Source of the DNA: Acetispira formosa (nom. nud.)
GTDB lineage: Bacteria > Desulfobacterota > Desulfarculia > Adiutricales > Adiutricaceae
Assembly (NCBI GenBank): GCA_023525915.1
Contig: CP026657.1
Coordinates: 1,426,001-1,490,000 of the forward strand
Direction of reading: 5' to 3'
DNA: 64,000 nucleotides
Notes under the pieces: generated by a model
The model's database searches: none
The model's input: the letters and a program-made list of their open reading frames with translations, nothing else
What the model was told of the DNA's origin: nothing
Made by a program: the position numbers and the translations under genes
Shown here: positions 51,967 to 60,686 of the stretch, piece after piece
Layout: every line of letters starts with the position of its first letter
How positions within the stretch are numbered: the first letter of the stretch is position 1

Positions 51967-54471
51967 ATGACTTTTATCAACCCCAATCCACTTTTAGCTC
52001 AGGTGGCGGTCGATGCCGCCGTCCCTGAGTTCTATACCTACCTCATTCCCACCGAGTTGGAAGAAGAAGCGGCCGTCGGTCAGGCGGCCGTGGTTCCTCT
52101 AGGCCGCCGGGAAGTGGTCGGTTATCTGATGGCTCTAGGTCACTCCGGCCGGGATTCCAATGATCCGTCCATGGCACGCCTGCGGCCCATACGCACCATT
52201 CTGAGGCCTGAACCGTTGTTCGGACCAAGCCTTTCCCGCTTGATCAATTTTATCTCGCATTATTATTTTTATCCGCCGGGGCTCTGCGCCAAGGATATCC
52301 TGCCGGGCGGCCTTTCACCTAAAACGGAGGATTATATTACTTTGAGCGGCGACCAGCCAGCACGCACCCTTCTGGGCGAAGAGGCTGAACTTCTGGCCCG
52401 CCTGGCTGACGCTCCACCCGATGGCCTGGCTGTGACCGGGCTGGAAAAAGAAGGTTTCGCCGCAGCCATAAAAAAACTGGCATCCGCCGGGTCCATTCGC
52501 CGCACCTGCCGTCTGGCCGGGAAAAGCAGCCGCATGAATTTTGAGTGGTGGGTGGGGCCAGCCGAAAACCCGCCCGAAACGCCGCCGCGGCTGGGGCCCA
52601 AAGAACGGGAACTGTGGGAGCTGGTTAATACCGGCCCGGCCAAACCCATGAGCTACTATGCCTCCTATATCAAAGATCCCCTGACCAAGGCTCGCAGCCT
52701 GGAAGCCAAAGGGCTGGCCGTTCTCAGCCAGAAAGAGATTTTCCGCGATGATCCCGAAAGGGCTATATTTCAGGATCACGCCCCGGCCCCGAAGCCAACA
52801 GCTCAGCAGGCCGCCGCGCTGGAACCGATCCTATCGGCCATCAGGGAAAAACGTCATCAGGGCTTTTTGCTGTTCGGAGTTACCGGCAGCGGCAAGACTG
52901 AAGTTTATCTGCGGGCGGCCGCCGAAACTCTGACCCTGGGCCGTGAAGTTTTGTGGCTGGCCCCGGAAATCGGCCTGACCATGGGCCTGGAAGGCCTCCT
53001 TCGGAACCGTCTGGGGACCGAAAGAGTGGCCGTGCTCCACTCCGCCCTCACGCCCGGACAGCGGCACGATCAGTGGCTCAGAATCCGCCGTGGCCTGGCC
53101 CCGGTGGTGCTGGGGGCCAGGAGCGCTGTTTTCGCCCCCCTGGAAAATCTGGGGCTGGTGGTGGTAGATGAGGAACACGACTGGGCCTATAAACAGGATG
53201 ACGGCCTGCGCTACAACGGCCGGGATCTGGCCATGTGGCGGGCCAGGGAGGCCGGAGCGGCCCTGATTCTGGGTTCAGCCACCCCTTCGCTGGAAAACTA
53301 TCAGGCCGCGCTGAACGGACGGCTGACCCTTCTGACCATGAAAGACCGGGCCGGGGCGGCGATCCTGCCGGAAGTCGAGCTTCTGAACCAGTCCGATGAA
53401 CCAGCCCGCCTCCGCAAAGTTCTAAGCCCCCCCCTTCGCAAAGATTTGTCCGACACTCTGGACCGGGGCGAACAGGCCCTCCTCTTTATCAACCGGCGCG
53501 GCATGGCCAACCTCCCGATGTGCCTGGCCTGCGGCGAGGCCTTGAAATGTCCCCATTGCAGCCGCACCCTGACCCTCCACGGCCCGGCCGGGCGGACGGA
53601 GGCCGAATCCGAAGGCAATCTCACCCATGCGGCCATTGATAACCGGCAGGTGCTGGTCTGCCATAGCTGCGGTTATCGGGCCGAGCCTCCCAAAGCCTGC
53701 CCGGCCTGCCTCTCGCCCCTTTTCCGTTACTTCGGTGTGGGCACGGAAAAACTTTTAAAAATGGCTGAAGATGATTTTCCACAGGTGCGCGGCTCCAGGC
53801 TGGATACTGATTCGGTACGTCGCCGGGGCGGCCTGAAAGGTATTCTGCAAAAATTTGCCTCCGGTGAATTCAACCTCCTGGTCGGCACTCAAATGGCGGC
53901 CAAAGGCCACGATTTCCCCAATCTGACCCTGGTGGGCGTAGTCGATGCCGACCTGGGCCTGAACCTGCCGGATTTCAGGGCGGCCGAGAGAACTTTCCAA
54001 CTGCTGTCACAGGTGGCCGGACGGGCCGGCCGATCTGACACCCCGGGCCGCGTGCTGGTCCAGACTATGGTGCCCGGCCACCCGGTCCTCCAGGCTGTGG
54101 CCCATCATGATTATGAGGAATTTTACCAACAGGAGATAGAGGTGCGGGCCGAATTGGGCTTCCCGCCCTTCAGCCGTCTGGCCCTTATTCGCATCAGCGG
54201 GCCAGATGAAACGCACACAGCCGAACTGGCCGCCAAAGGGGCCGATCTGGCCCGTCTCCTGATGAAGGATATGGATGACCTGGACCTCTTCGGACCCGCG
54301 CCCTCACCGATTGCCAGAATCAAGGATTTATACCGCTATCAGTTTCAGGTGCGGGCCGGAACCGTGGCCACGCGCCGTAAATTTCTGGAAGCGTGGCTGC
54401 CGCGTCTGCGCGCCATCATCCCTCCCAATGTGCGCATGATCGTCGACATCGATCCCTATCAGCTTCTGTAA
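51967..54471 (+). CDS. priA: Primosomal replication restart helicase PriA
   Basis: 834 residues from ATG 51967 (MTFINPNPLLAQVAVDAAVP); the frame is open about 200 nt upstream only through repeat C2. N-terminal DNA-binding domain with '3-prime' pocket, Walker A 'LLFGVTGSGKTEVYLRAA', Walker B 'VVVDEEHDWAYKQ', and the zinc region with eight cysteines ('MCLACGEALKCPHC', 'VCHSCGYRAEPPKACPAC'). 'GTQMAAKGHDFPNLTLVGVV' and 'QVAGRAGRSDTPGRVLVQT' are helicase motifs V and VI. It restarts stalled forks. The zinc region has an insert of about 15 residues (GPAGRTEAESEGN) between its two halves. Shine-Dalgarno weak. Confidence 0.95.
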   Translation: MTFINPNPLLAQVAVDAAVPEFYTYLIPTELEEEAAVGQAAVVPLGRREVVGYLMALGHSGRDSNDPSMARLRPIRTILRPEPLFGPSLSRLINFISHYYFYPPGLCAKDILPGGLSPKTEDYITLSGDQPARTLLGEEAELLARLADAPPDGLAVTGLEKEGFAAAIKKLASAGSIRRTCRLAGKSSRMNFEWWVGPAENPPETPPRLGPKERELWELVNTGPAKPMSYYASYIKDPLTKARSLEAKGLAVLSQKEIFRDDPERAIFQDHAPAPKPTAQQAAALEPILSAIREKRHQGFLLFGVTGSGKTEVYLRAAAETLTLGREVLWLAPEIGLTMGLEGLLRNRLGTERVAVLHSALTPGQRHDQWLRIRRGLAPVVLGARSAVFAPLENLGLVVVDEEHDWAYKQDDGLRYNGRDLAMWRAREAGAALILGSATPSLENYQAALNGRLTLLTMKDRAGAAILPEVELLNQSDEPARLRKVLSPPLRKDLSDTLDRGEQALLFINRRGMANLPMCLACGEALKCPHCSRTLTLHGPAGRTEAESEGNLTHAAIDNRQVLVCHSCGYRAEPPKACPACLSPLFRYFGVGTEKLLKMAEDDFPQVRGSRLDTDSVRRRGGLKGILQKFASGEFNLLVGTQMAAKGHDFPNLTLVGVVDADLGLNLPDFRAAERTFQLLSQVAGRAGRSDTPGRVLVQTMVPGHPVLQAVAHHDYEEFYQQEIEVRAELGFPPFSRLALIRISGPDETHTAELAAKGADLARLLMKDMDDLDLFGPAPSPIARIKDLYRYQFQVRAGTVATRRKFLEAWLPRLRAIIPPNVRMIVDIDPYQLL

Positions 54472-54669
54472 AACTGACTCTTCAAGTTCTCCCAAACCGG
54501 TGCCGATAAAATAATAGTAGTAACTAATTGTTTTTCTTTCAGTCAGATCAGCCGTCAAAGCGCCTGAAGCTGAGAGGGCGGCTATAATCGCATGAAGATA
54601 GCCGCCGTAACCAGCTATTAAAGAAAAGGCTGCCTGAACATGTGGCCCGGGCCGTGCCCGGCGTGGGTC
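54472..54669. other. Intergenic DNA without recognised features
   Basis: First 200 bp of the priA to FHA-regulator gap. I see no gene, clear promoter or member of the repeat families here; the rest of the gap is MITE B6 and a promoter. Confidence 0.5.
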
Positions 54670-54678
54670 CAGGGTTGC

Positions 54679-54853
54679 CAGCAATTCTAATTATGGCCGA
54701 CGCCGCCGCATAAAGCCGGGGTCGAGCGTAGCGAGACGGAGCGCCAGCGACTGGTTTTGACGGAAAAATAGCCGCTCGCGAAACAAAAACCACGCTTTTT
54801 GTGTAGCTACGTGCCGTAAGTTCATGGGAAAAAAGTTATAATTAGTATTGCTA
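54679..54853 (-). repeat. Family B MITE-like element, copy B6
   Basis: 175 bp, minus orientation, terminal repeats CAGCAATTCTAATTAT / ATAATTAGTATTGCTA. Flanked by an exact 9-bp direct repeat CAGGGTTGC (54670-54678 and 54854-54862), strong evidence for transposition. Confidence 0.9.
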
Positions 54854-54870
54854 CAGGGTTGCGTCCAAGT

Positions 54871-54900
54871 TTGACAAAATTAGTATGCTTGATGTACATT
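54871..54900 (+). promoter_or_regulatory. Putative sigma-70 promoter of the FHA regulator gene
   Basis: Perfect TTGACA, 18-nt spacer, TACATT; about 100 nt before ATG 55003 and 9 bp after the target duplication of MITE B6. Confidence 0.6.
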
Positions 54901-55002
54901 TGTACTCTATCGATGATTTCTTTGGTTCGTCCGCCGCCCCCGGACCTGATCGGGACGTGTGAATGACGGTTACTATCATTCTTTATACAGGAACCTGCCA
55001 TT

Positions 55003-56913
55003 ATGCCCAAACTCTATGCCTTCCGTGAAGACCGCCTTGGTTTCAGCTTCGAAATCGGACAGAAAGCAATTCTGGGCCGGGCTCCTGAATGCGACCTGAT
55101 CCTTTTTGATCGCAGCGCCTCCCGTCATCATGCCGAAATTTTCAATATTGATGATAAATATTACCTGGCCGACCTCGGCAGCACCAACGGCACCCTCCTC
55201 AACGATCAGCCAGTGACCCTCCAGACGCGCCTGGAACCATTTGACAGCATTAAGATCGGCCGGGAACTGTTCATCTTCGAGCCGCACATCAATATTATCA
55301 TCGGCCCGGCCCCCTCCGCCATTATCATTGAGGATCTGAGCGAAGAGGTCCACAATCTGGTGGCCATGTCCGCCAGAGAGGCGGCCGGCAGGGCTTCGGC
55401 TGAAGATCTCCCGTCCATTACCGCTCTGGCTTACCGCCTCTGTCAGGCCGAAGATTCAACCTCCATTGAAAATGTGATCAAAGAGTGCCTTCAGGAACGG
55501 TTCGGCATGACTTTCATGTCGCTTCTCTGGCCCACCCTTCCGCCCGCGCGAAGGCTGGTTTCCTTCATGACTTCACATGAAGACAAAAGGATGCTCCTGA
55601 GCCACGCGCCCTATATCAGAGCCCTGCGTGACCGTCAGGTGCTTCTGTGGCCCCATTCCATCAGCGAACTGTCTTTCCATGAGGGCAACCGTCAGGTCAC
55701 TCACAGTGATTTCCCGGCCCTGGTGGGCCCACTGTTCGGGGTCAATGGCGCCACGGGCCTCCTCTATCTCGAGAACCAGAACAAGGCCTTCACCGAAGAA
55801 GACCTGGCCGCTTTCGCCGCCCTCCTGCCGGTGCTGAGCCCGGCCATTCTGCGCATGGTCGACCGGCGCGGCCGCGAAAGCATGCACGGCCTCTATAATT
55901 CCGGTGCGCGCGAAGTGCCCATGATCCACACCGACGATCAGGTTAAAATTGTCTTCTCCACGGCCGCTCAGGCCGCCGCCGGCAAAGGTTCAATATTGAT
56001 CAGCGGCGAAACCGGCACCGGCAAGGCCGCCCTGGCCGAATATATCCACAATATAAGCCCCCGCAAAATCGGCCGCCTCATAACCGCCAGCCTGGCCAGC
56101 ATCCAGCCCGGCGACATTGAGCGGGCCATTTTCGGCCAGGCGGCCGGTCATGGCGATGACCACGGCCATGTCGGCCTGATGGAGCTGGCCGACGGCGGCA
56201 CCCTCTTCCTTCAGCATGTGGAATACCTGCCGGCTCCCACACAGCGTAGCCTCTTAATGGCCATTGAGGAAGGCATGTTCTTCCCCCTGCACTCCGGCCG
56301 CCCCAAGGCGGTTGATCTGCGGGTCGTCAGTTCCACCTCCGTCGATCTCTGGTCCAGAGTCGAAGGCGGTTTCTTCCGGGAAGATCTCTATCTGCGTCTC
56401 AGCGGCATAAACATTTCCATGCCGCCCCTCCGCGACATTAAAGACGATCTTGAACACATACTTCTCACCCATATGCACAAGGCCTCCCGCGCCCTCGGCA
56501 TTCCCTTCACCGGCCTCGATCCGGCGGTCCTGGAGTGCCTCCGGGCCTACCGCTGGCCAGGCAACATGGCTGAACTCAGGCAGGAGGCCGCCCTGATGGT
56601 CCTCTTCAGCCGCAACGGCCGGGTTACATTGGAAGATCTCCCTGATTATCTGCGGATGGCCGCCTCGAGCCAGACCATCGACGATGATGAGCATGTCCCG
56701 CCCATTGTGCGGGAGGCCGAACGTTTCCAGATGATCCGGGCCATGGCCAGATGCGGCGGAGACCTGGAAGCCGTGGCCGCCGTGCTGGGCCGCCGTCCTG
56801 AGGACGTCATTCTGAAAATGCGGTCCTTTGGCATAGATCCCATCGATTATCAGGCTCCGGTCATCACCTCCCAGCCCAAAAGTCCCAGCCAGACGGCATT
56901 GCCCACGTCGTAA
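55003..56913 (+). CDS. FHA-GAF-AAA+ regulator with degenerate sigma-54 activator motifs
   Basis: 636 residues. FHA domain (1-100) with phosphothreonine-binding 'ILGRAPECDLILFDRSASRH' and 'LADLGSTNGTLLND'; GAF-like domain about 130-290; AAA+ domain about 305-545; Fis-like helix-turn-helix at 570-610. Walker A is intact (GETGTGK, 335-341) and the arginine-finger region 'FFREDLYLRLSGINISMPPL' is present, but the GAFTGA sigma-54 contact is missing (FGQAAGHGDDHGHVG instead) and Walker B reads LFLQHVE where LFLDEIG is expected, losing the catalytic Asp-Glu. It is therefore unlikely to hydrolyse ATP or remodel sigma-54 polymerase; an ATP-sensing or scaffold role is inferred. Confidence 0.85.
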   Translation: MPKLYAFREDRLGFSFEIGQKAILGRAPECDLILFDRSASRHHAEIFNIDDKYYLADLGSTNGTLLNDQPVTLQTRLEPFDSIKIGRELFIFEPHINIIIGPAPSAIIIEDLSEEVHNLVAMSAREAAGRASAEDLPSITALAYRLCQAEDSTSIENVIKECLQERFGMTFMSLLWPTLPPARRLVSFMTSHEDKRMLLSHAPYIRALRDRQVLLWPHSISELSFHEGNRQVTHSDFPALVGPLFGVNGATGLLYLENQNKAFTEEDLAAFAALLPVLSPAILRMVDRRGRESMHGLYNSGAREVPMIHTDDQVKIVFSTAAQAAAGKGSILISGETGTGKAALAEYIHNISPRKIGRLITASLASIQPGDIERAIFGQAAGHGDDHGHVGLMELADGGTLFLQHVEYLPAPTQRSLLMAIEEGMFFPLHSGRPKAVDLRVVSSTSVDLWSRVEGGFFREDLYLRLSGINISMPPLRDIKDDLEHILLTHMHKASRALGIPFTGLDPAVLECLRAYRWPGNMAELRQEAALMVLFSRNGRVTLEDLPDYLRMAASSQTIDDDEHVPPIVREAERFQMIRAMARCGGDLEAVAAVLGRRPEDVILKMRSFGIDPIDYQAPVITSQPKSPSQTALPTS

Positions 56914-57102
56914 GAAGGAGGCCCCGCCTTCTCCACCCCAAGAGGGGGGGGACAACCATAGATCTCCTCACCGGATCACGGTCATGGTGACGCGATGGTG
57001 TCCCCCTCAGTGCTTTGCGTCACTGCCGCGGTTTACCGGCGGCTGATGTCTTCATCAGCCCCTATGGGCAGGCAACTTTCTCACCCCAAAACCACTATCA
57101 CC

Positions 57103-57355
57103 TCCATCCCTATGATTTTTTTCCTAAGCGCAGCTTAGGAAAACCCATATTTATTTTCGCCCCGCTCGCCTGAACTCCAGCCTTCCAAGCAAGTTGCGGC
57201 GCTGAAAAAATGATGAACGGAAGAAGTTTTTCGGCCCCTCTTTCGGGTGGCAGACACTGCCGGCAACCTACACAGCCTTGACCTCACTCCGGGAGGAAAT
57301 CAAGGGGGCTGTGCTCCCCCTTACGGGGACGGAGGGGCAGAGCCCCTCTTCTCTT
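57103..57355. repeat. Family E palindromic block, copy E2
   Basis: In the 542-bp gap before hisI. Contains CCTAAGC-GCAG-CTTAGG, a segment CAAGTTGCGGCGCTGAAAAA with TGAACGGAAGAAGTTTTTCG that matches part of E1 (16560-16620), and a GC-rich end (GGGGGCTGTGCTCCCCCTTA, GGAGGGGCAGAGCCCC) like the start of E1 in reverse. The remaining 56914-57100 shows only small hairpins. Confidence 0.5.
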
Positions 57356-57381
57356 CACCCGGAACGCATCGCACAATAAAC

Positions 57382-57411
57382 TTGTCAATAAGCGACAAAC
57401 TGGAGTATTAT
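57382..57411 (+). promoter_or_regulatory. Putative sigma-70 promoter of the hisI operon
   Basis: TTGTCA, 18-nt spacer, TATTAT, 45 nt before ATG 57456. The -35 overlaps an inverted repeat TTGTC-AATAAGC-GACAA that could be an operator. Confidence 0.6.
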
Positions 57412-57455
57412 AAAATGTTATAGTTGGAAGACATAAAATAGCGAGGAAGGAAATC

Positions 57456-57818
57456 ATGACTGAGATTGAAAAGATCGAACCGGATTTTGAAAAAGGCGGC
57501 GGACTTGTGCCCGCCGTCGCCCAGGACGCCCAGACCGGCGAAATTCTGATGCTGGCCTATATGAATCGCGAGTCCTTTGAAAAAACCCTCGAAACCGGTG
57601 AGGTCCACTATTGGAGCCGCTCCCGCAAAGAACTCTGGCATAAGGGCGGCGGACGCAGCGGCCGGGTTCAAAAAGTCAAGGCCATGTATCTGGATTGTGA
57701 TCAGGACGCCATTGTGGTCAAAATCGAACAGGTCGGTGGAATATCATGCCACACCGGCCGCCGCACCTGTTTCCACTATGAGCTGGGACAGGATAAAAAC
57801 TTCAGGCTGGTGGACTGA
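57456..57818 (+). CDS. hisI: Phosphoribosyl-AMP cyclohydrolase
   Basis: 120 residues. '[20 protein letters not shown]', '[14 protein letters not shown]', '[20 protein letters not shown]' and '[10 protein letters not shown]' are the HisI signature, including the zinc-binding cysteines. It opens the ring of phosphoribosyl-AMP in histidine synthesis. Monofunctional: no HisE domain is fused. Its stop overlaps the hisG start by 1 nt. Confidence 0.95.
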   Translation: MTEIEKIEPDFEKGGGLVPAVAQDAQTGEILMLAYMNRESFEKTLETGEVHYWSRSRKELWHKGGGRSGRVQKVKAMYLDCDQDAIVVKIEQVGGISCHTGRRTCFHYELGQDKNFRLVD

Positions 57819-58693
57819 TGGAAGGCAAAATAGCTCTCGGCATACCCAAGGGATCGCTGGAGAAATCAACCTTGGAACTGTTCGCCAAGGCGGGCTGGCG
57901 TATCAACGTCAGTTCCCGCAACTATTTTCCTGATATCGATGATCCTGAAATCACCTGCAGTCTGGCCAAGGCCAAGGAAATGGCCCATTATGTGGCCAAC
58001 GGCACCCTCGATGTGGGCCTGACCGGCAAGGACTGGTGCGTGGAATACCAGAGCCGGGTGGTGGTGGTTGACGACCTTCTGTATTCAAAAGCCAGCTCGC
58101 GCCCGGCCCGCTGGGTGCTGGCCGTGGCTGGTGACAGTCCCTATAAGCGGCCGGAAGATCTGGCCGGCAAGAAGATCGCCACAGAACTGGTGGAGGTGAC
58201 CAGACGCTGGTTTGCGGACCGCAATGTGGATGTTGAAGTGGAATTCTCCTGGGGCGCTACTGAAGCCAAAGTCGTTTCCGGCCTGGCCGACGCTATTGTG
58301 GAAGTCACGGAAACCGGCAGCACCATTCGCGCCCACGGCCTGAAGATCATCAGTGAAGTCATGCAGACCAATACCCAATTAATTGCCAATCCCAGGGCTT
58401 GGGAGGACACGTTTAAAAGAAGGAAGATTCAGCAGCTGGCTCTTTTGTTGAAGGGCGCGCTCAAGGCCGATGGGCTGGTGGGCCTGAAACTGAACGTGCG
58501 CGAGCGTGACGCGGATGCTGTTATTGAACTTTTGCCCAGCCTTAACGCGCCTACGATTGCTCATCTGTATAAGACGGACTGGCTGAGTGTGGAAGTCATG
58601 GTGGCGGACAGCCTTCTGCGGGAACTGATTCCCCGGCTGATGGAGCGCGGGGCTGAAGGCATCATTGAGTATCCGCTGAACAAGGTGATATAA
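57818..58693 (+). CDS. hisG: ATP phosphoribosyltransferase, long form
   Basis: 291 residues, the length of long-form HisG with the C-terminal regulatory domain. 'LGIPKGSLEKSTLELFAKAG', 'NGTLDVGLTGKDWCVEY', 'KKIATELVEVTRRWFADRNV' and 'GLADAIVEVTETGSTIRAHG' mark the catalytic domains; the C-terminal part ('SVEVMVADSLLRELIPRLME') binds histidine for feedback inhibition. It starts histidine synthesis from ATP and PRPP. It overlaps both hisI and the TPR lipoprotein gene by 1 nt. Confidence 0.95.
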   Translation: MEGKIALGIPKGSLEKSTLELFAKAGWRINVSSRNYFPDIDDPEITCSLAKAKEMAHYVANGTLDVGLTGKDWCVEYQSRVVVVDDLLYSKASSRPARWVLAVAGDSPYKRPEDLAGKKIATELVEVTRRWFADRNVDVEVEFSWGATEAKVVSGLADAIVEVTETGSTIRAHGLKIISEVMQTNTQLIANPRAWEDTFKRRKIQQLALLLKGALKADGLVGLKLNVRERDADAVIELLPSLNAPTIAHLYKTDWLSVEVMVADSLLRELIPRLMERGAEGIIEYPLNKVI

Positions 58694-59475
58694 TGATTTT
58701 TAGAAAAACGGCGGCCCTGCTCCTGTTGTGCGCTATTTTAACCGTCGGCGGCTGTACGGGGGGCGGCAAAAAAACAGGCAGTGCCGGGGCCAGGGAGAAT
58801 CAGGCCCAGAACCTGGCCAATCTGGGCGCGGCTCTGCTGATGCAGAACGAATACATCAAGGCTCTGCCCCAATTGTTGAAAGCCAAGGAACTCTCGCCCA
58901 AAAACGCAGATGTTGAAAACTATCTGGGGCTGGCCTATTACGGCATGAAAGAGTATGATCTGGCCCTGGAAAGCTATCGGGAGGCGTTGAAGCTCGATCC
59001 AAGCCGCACCGACGTCCACAATAACATGGGCCTGATTTATATGGCCAAGCAGGATTACGACAAAGCCCTGGAAGAGTTCAACATCTGCCTCCGGGATCTG
59101 GTTTACCAGAAGCAATTCCTGGCTTTGTCCAACATCGGGACGGTCTATATGCAAATGAAGCGTTATGATGAGGCTCTGGTCCCGCTGATGCGCTCCATTG
59201 AGGTGGCCCCTGATTACGGCAAAGCTTATCAACTGGTCGGGCTGGTCTATCTGGCCCAGCACCGCACCAGCGATGCGATTGATTATCTCAACAACGCCGC
59301 CAGACTTGATCCTAATGATTACGAGACCCATATGGCCCTTGGCGACGCCTTTACCGAGATGAACAAGCCTGAGGAGGCGGCCCAGGCGTACAGTCAGGTG
59401 CCGGTGTTGATTCCCAACACGCCCATGGCCCTGGAGGCGCAAAAACGCGCCCGCCGCATAATGGGCTTCGAATAA
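58693..59475 (+). CDS. TPR-repeat lipoprotein
   Basis: 260 residues. Signal peptide with lipobox TVGGC (Cys21), then at least five tetratricopeptide repeats (for example 'NLGAALLMQNEYIKALPQLL', 'YLGLAYYGMKEYDLALESYR', 'NMGLIYMAKQDYDKALEEFN'). Resembles PilF/PilW/NlpI outer-membrane scaffold lipoproteins. It is translationally coupled to hisG, which may be a stable gene neighbourhood or a fortuitous operon. MITE B7 is inserted 14 bp after the stop. Confidence 0.85.
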   Translation: MIFRKTAALLLLCAILTVGGCTGGGKKTGSAGARENQAQNLANLGAALLMQNEYIKALPQLLKAKELSPKNADVENYLGLAYYGMKEYDLALESYREALKLDPSRTDVHNNMGLIYMAKQDYDKALEEFNICLRDLVYQKQFLALSNIGTVYMQMKRYDEALVPLMRSIEVAPDYGKAYQLVGLVYLAQHRTSDAIDYLNNAARLDPNDYETHMALGDAFTEMNKPEEAAQAYSQVPVLIPNTPMALEAQKRARRIMGFE

Positions 59476-59489
59476 TTTATACCGGAGTG

Positions 59490-59663
59490 CGGCAATTCTC
59501 AAAGTAAACTTTTTCCCCTGAACTTGTGGCGTGCAGCTGCACAAAAAGCGTGGTTTTTGTTTCGCGAGATGCTATTTTACCGTAAAAACCAGTCGCAGGC
59601 GCTCCGTCTCCCCTGTGGGTCGACCTGCTATTTTGAAATCGCCGTCTACTTTGAGAATTGCTG
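59490..59663 (+). repeat. Family B MITE-like element, copy B7
   Basis: 174 bp with terminal repeats GGCAATTCTCAAAGTA / TACTTTGAGAATTGCTG. Exact 9-bp target duplication ACCGGAGTG at 59481-59489 and 59664-59672. Confidence 0.92.
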
Positions 59664-59745
59664 ACCGGAGTGTGGTCAACTTGCCTCAAAAGGGCGGCGC
59701 ACAGTGCGTGCCGCTATACCGTGAACGAACCTCGGAGTTAAGCAA

Positions 59746-60432
59746 GTGATTTCCCAACCGCTGAAAACCGTTTCGGCCGAAAGGCCCCCGGCTCTGGAAG
59801 CTGATTTTATCATTTCAGCCGCCGCCGCCCACCAGTTCCCGGAACCGGAACTGCCGGAACTGGCTCTTCTGGGCCGCTCCAACGCCGGGAAATCATCGCT
59901 GATGAACCGCTGGCTGGGCCGCAAGGGTTTAGCCAGAGTGGGGGCCACTCCGGGCCGGACGCGCCTGGTCAATTTTTTTAAAATTACCTGGAATAAGGGC
60001 CAGCCGCCTTTCATGATGGCCGATCTCCCCGGCTACGGCTTTGCGGCCGCGCCCAAGGATATGGTGGCCGGGTGGCGCAAACTGGTGGCCGATTATCTTG
60101 AAAGCGGTCGGCCTCTGAAAATGGCCCTGTTGATGATGGACATCAGGCGCGCTCCGCAGGATGAAGAATTCGGGCTGTTGACCTGGCTGAACGAATTGTC
60201 CATCCCGGCCTGGGTTATTGCCACCAAAGCCGATAAACTCAGCCAGGCTGAAAGATCCAAGCGGCTGAATGTGATAAAAAAGGCCTTTGCCGAGAATTTA
60301 AAACTGGAACGCCCGCCCCTACCCTTTTCAGCAACCACCGGGTTCGGCCGCAACCAGCTAATTGAAACCCTAATTGACTCGGGCCTTCTGACCAGCGGCC
60401 CGGCAATTCAAAATGCTAGCTTTTTCCCATAA
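59746..60432 (+). CDS. engB: Ribosome biogenesis GTPase EngB (YsxC/YihA)
   Basis: 228 residues from GTG 59746 (GGAG 8 nt upstream). G1 'LLGRSNAGKSSLMNRWLG', G2/switch 'VGATPGRTRLVNFF', G3 'DLPGYGFAA', G4 'ATKADKL', G5-like 'FSATTGFGRNQL'. It assists assembly of the large ribosomal subunit. The last nine residues and the stop codon (…AIQNASFFP) are encoded by the left end of MITE B8, so the C-terminus has been replaced by repeat sequence. Confidence 0.93.
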   Translation: MISQPLKTVSAERPPALEADFIISAAAAHQFPEPELPELALLGRSNAGKSSLMNRWLGRKGLARVGATPGRTRLVNFFKITWNKGQPPFMMADLPGYGFAAAPKDMVAGWRKLVADYLESGRPLKMALLMMDIRRAPQDEEFGLLTWLNELSIPAWVIATKADKLSQAERSKRLNVIKKAFAENLKLERPPLPFSATTGFGRNQLIETLIDSGLLTSGPAIQNASFFP

Positions 60433-60573
60433 ATCAGCGGCCTCTCCGCTACGCAAAAAACGCGGTTTTTGCTTCGCGATAGGCTGCTTTGCCCTCAAAA
60501 CCAGTCGCTGGCGCTCCGTCTCCCCGCGGGTCGACCTGCTATTTTATAATCGCCATTACTTATAGAACTGCCG
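60401..60573 (+). repeat. Family B MITE-like element, copy B8
   Basis: 173 bp with ends CGGCAATTC / GAACTGCCG and the usual core CAGTCGCTGGCGCTCCGTCT and GTCGACCTGCTATTTTATAA. No clear target duplication. It overlaps the last 32 bp of engB and supplies its stop codon. Confidence 0.85.
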
Positions 60574-60686
60574 GCGGCGGGTCGGCCGAATAGACAAATT
60601 GAGAAACACCTAAACTGAAACGCGTGTTGTTGACGCAAACGTAACAATACGAATCATTGTTTAATTGAAATCGTGGACAATTTTTT

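Noticed and set aside
55003..56913. Functional sigma-54 enhancer-binding protein
   Set aside because: No GAFTGA loop and no Walker B Asp-Glu are present, so the usual mechanism is unlikely.
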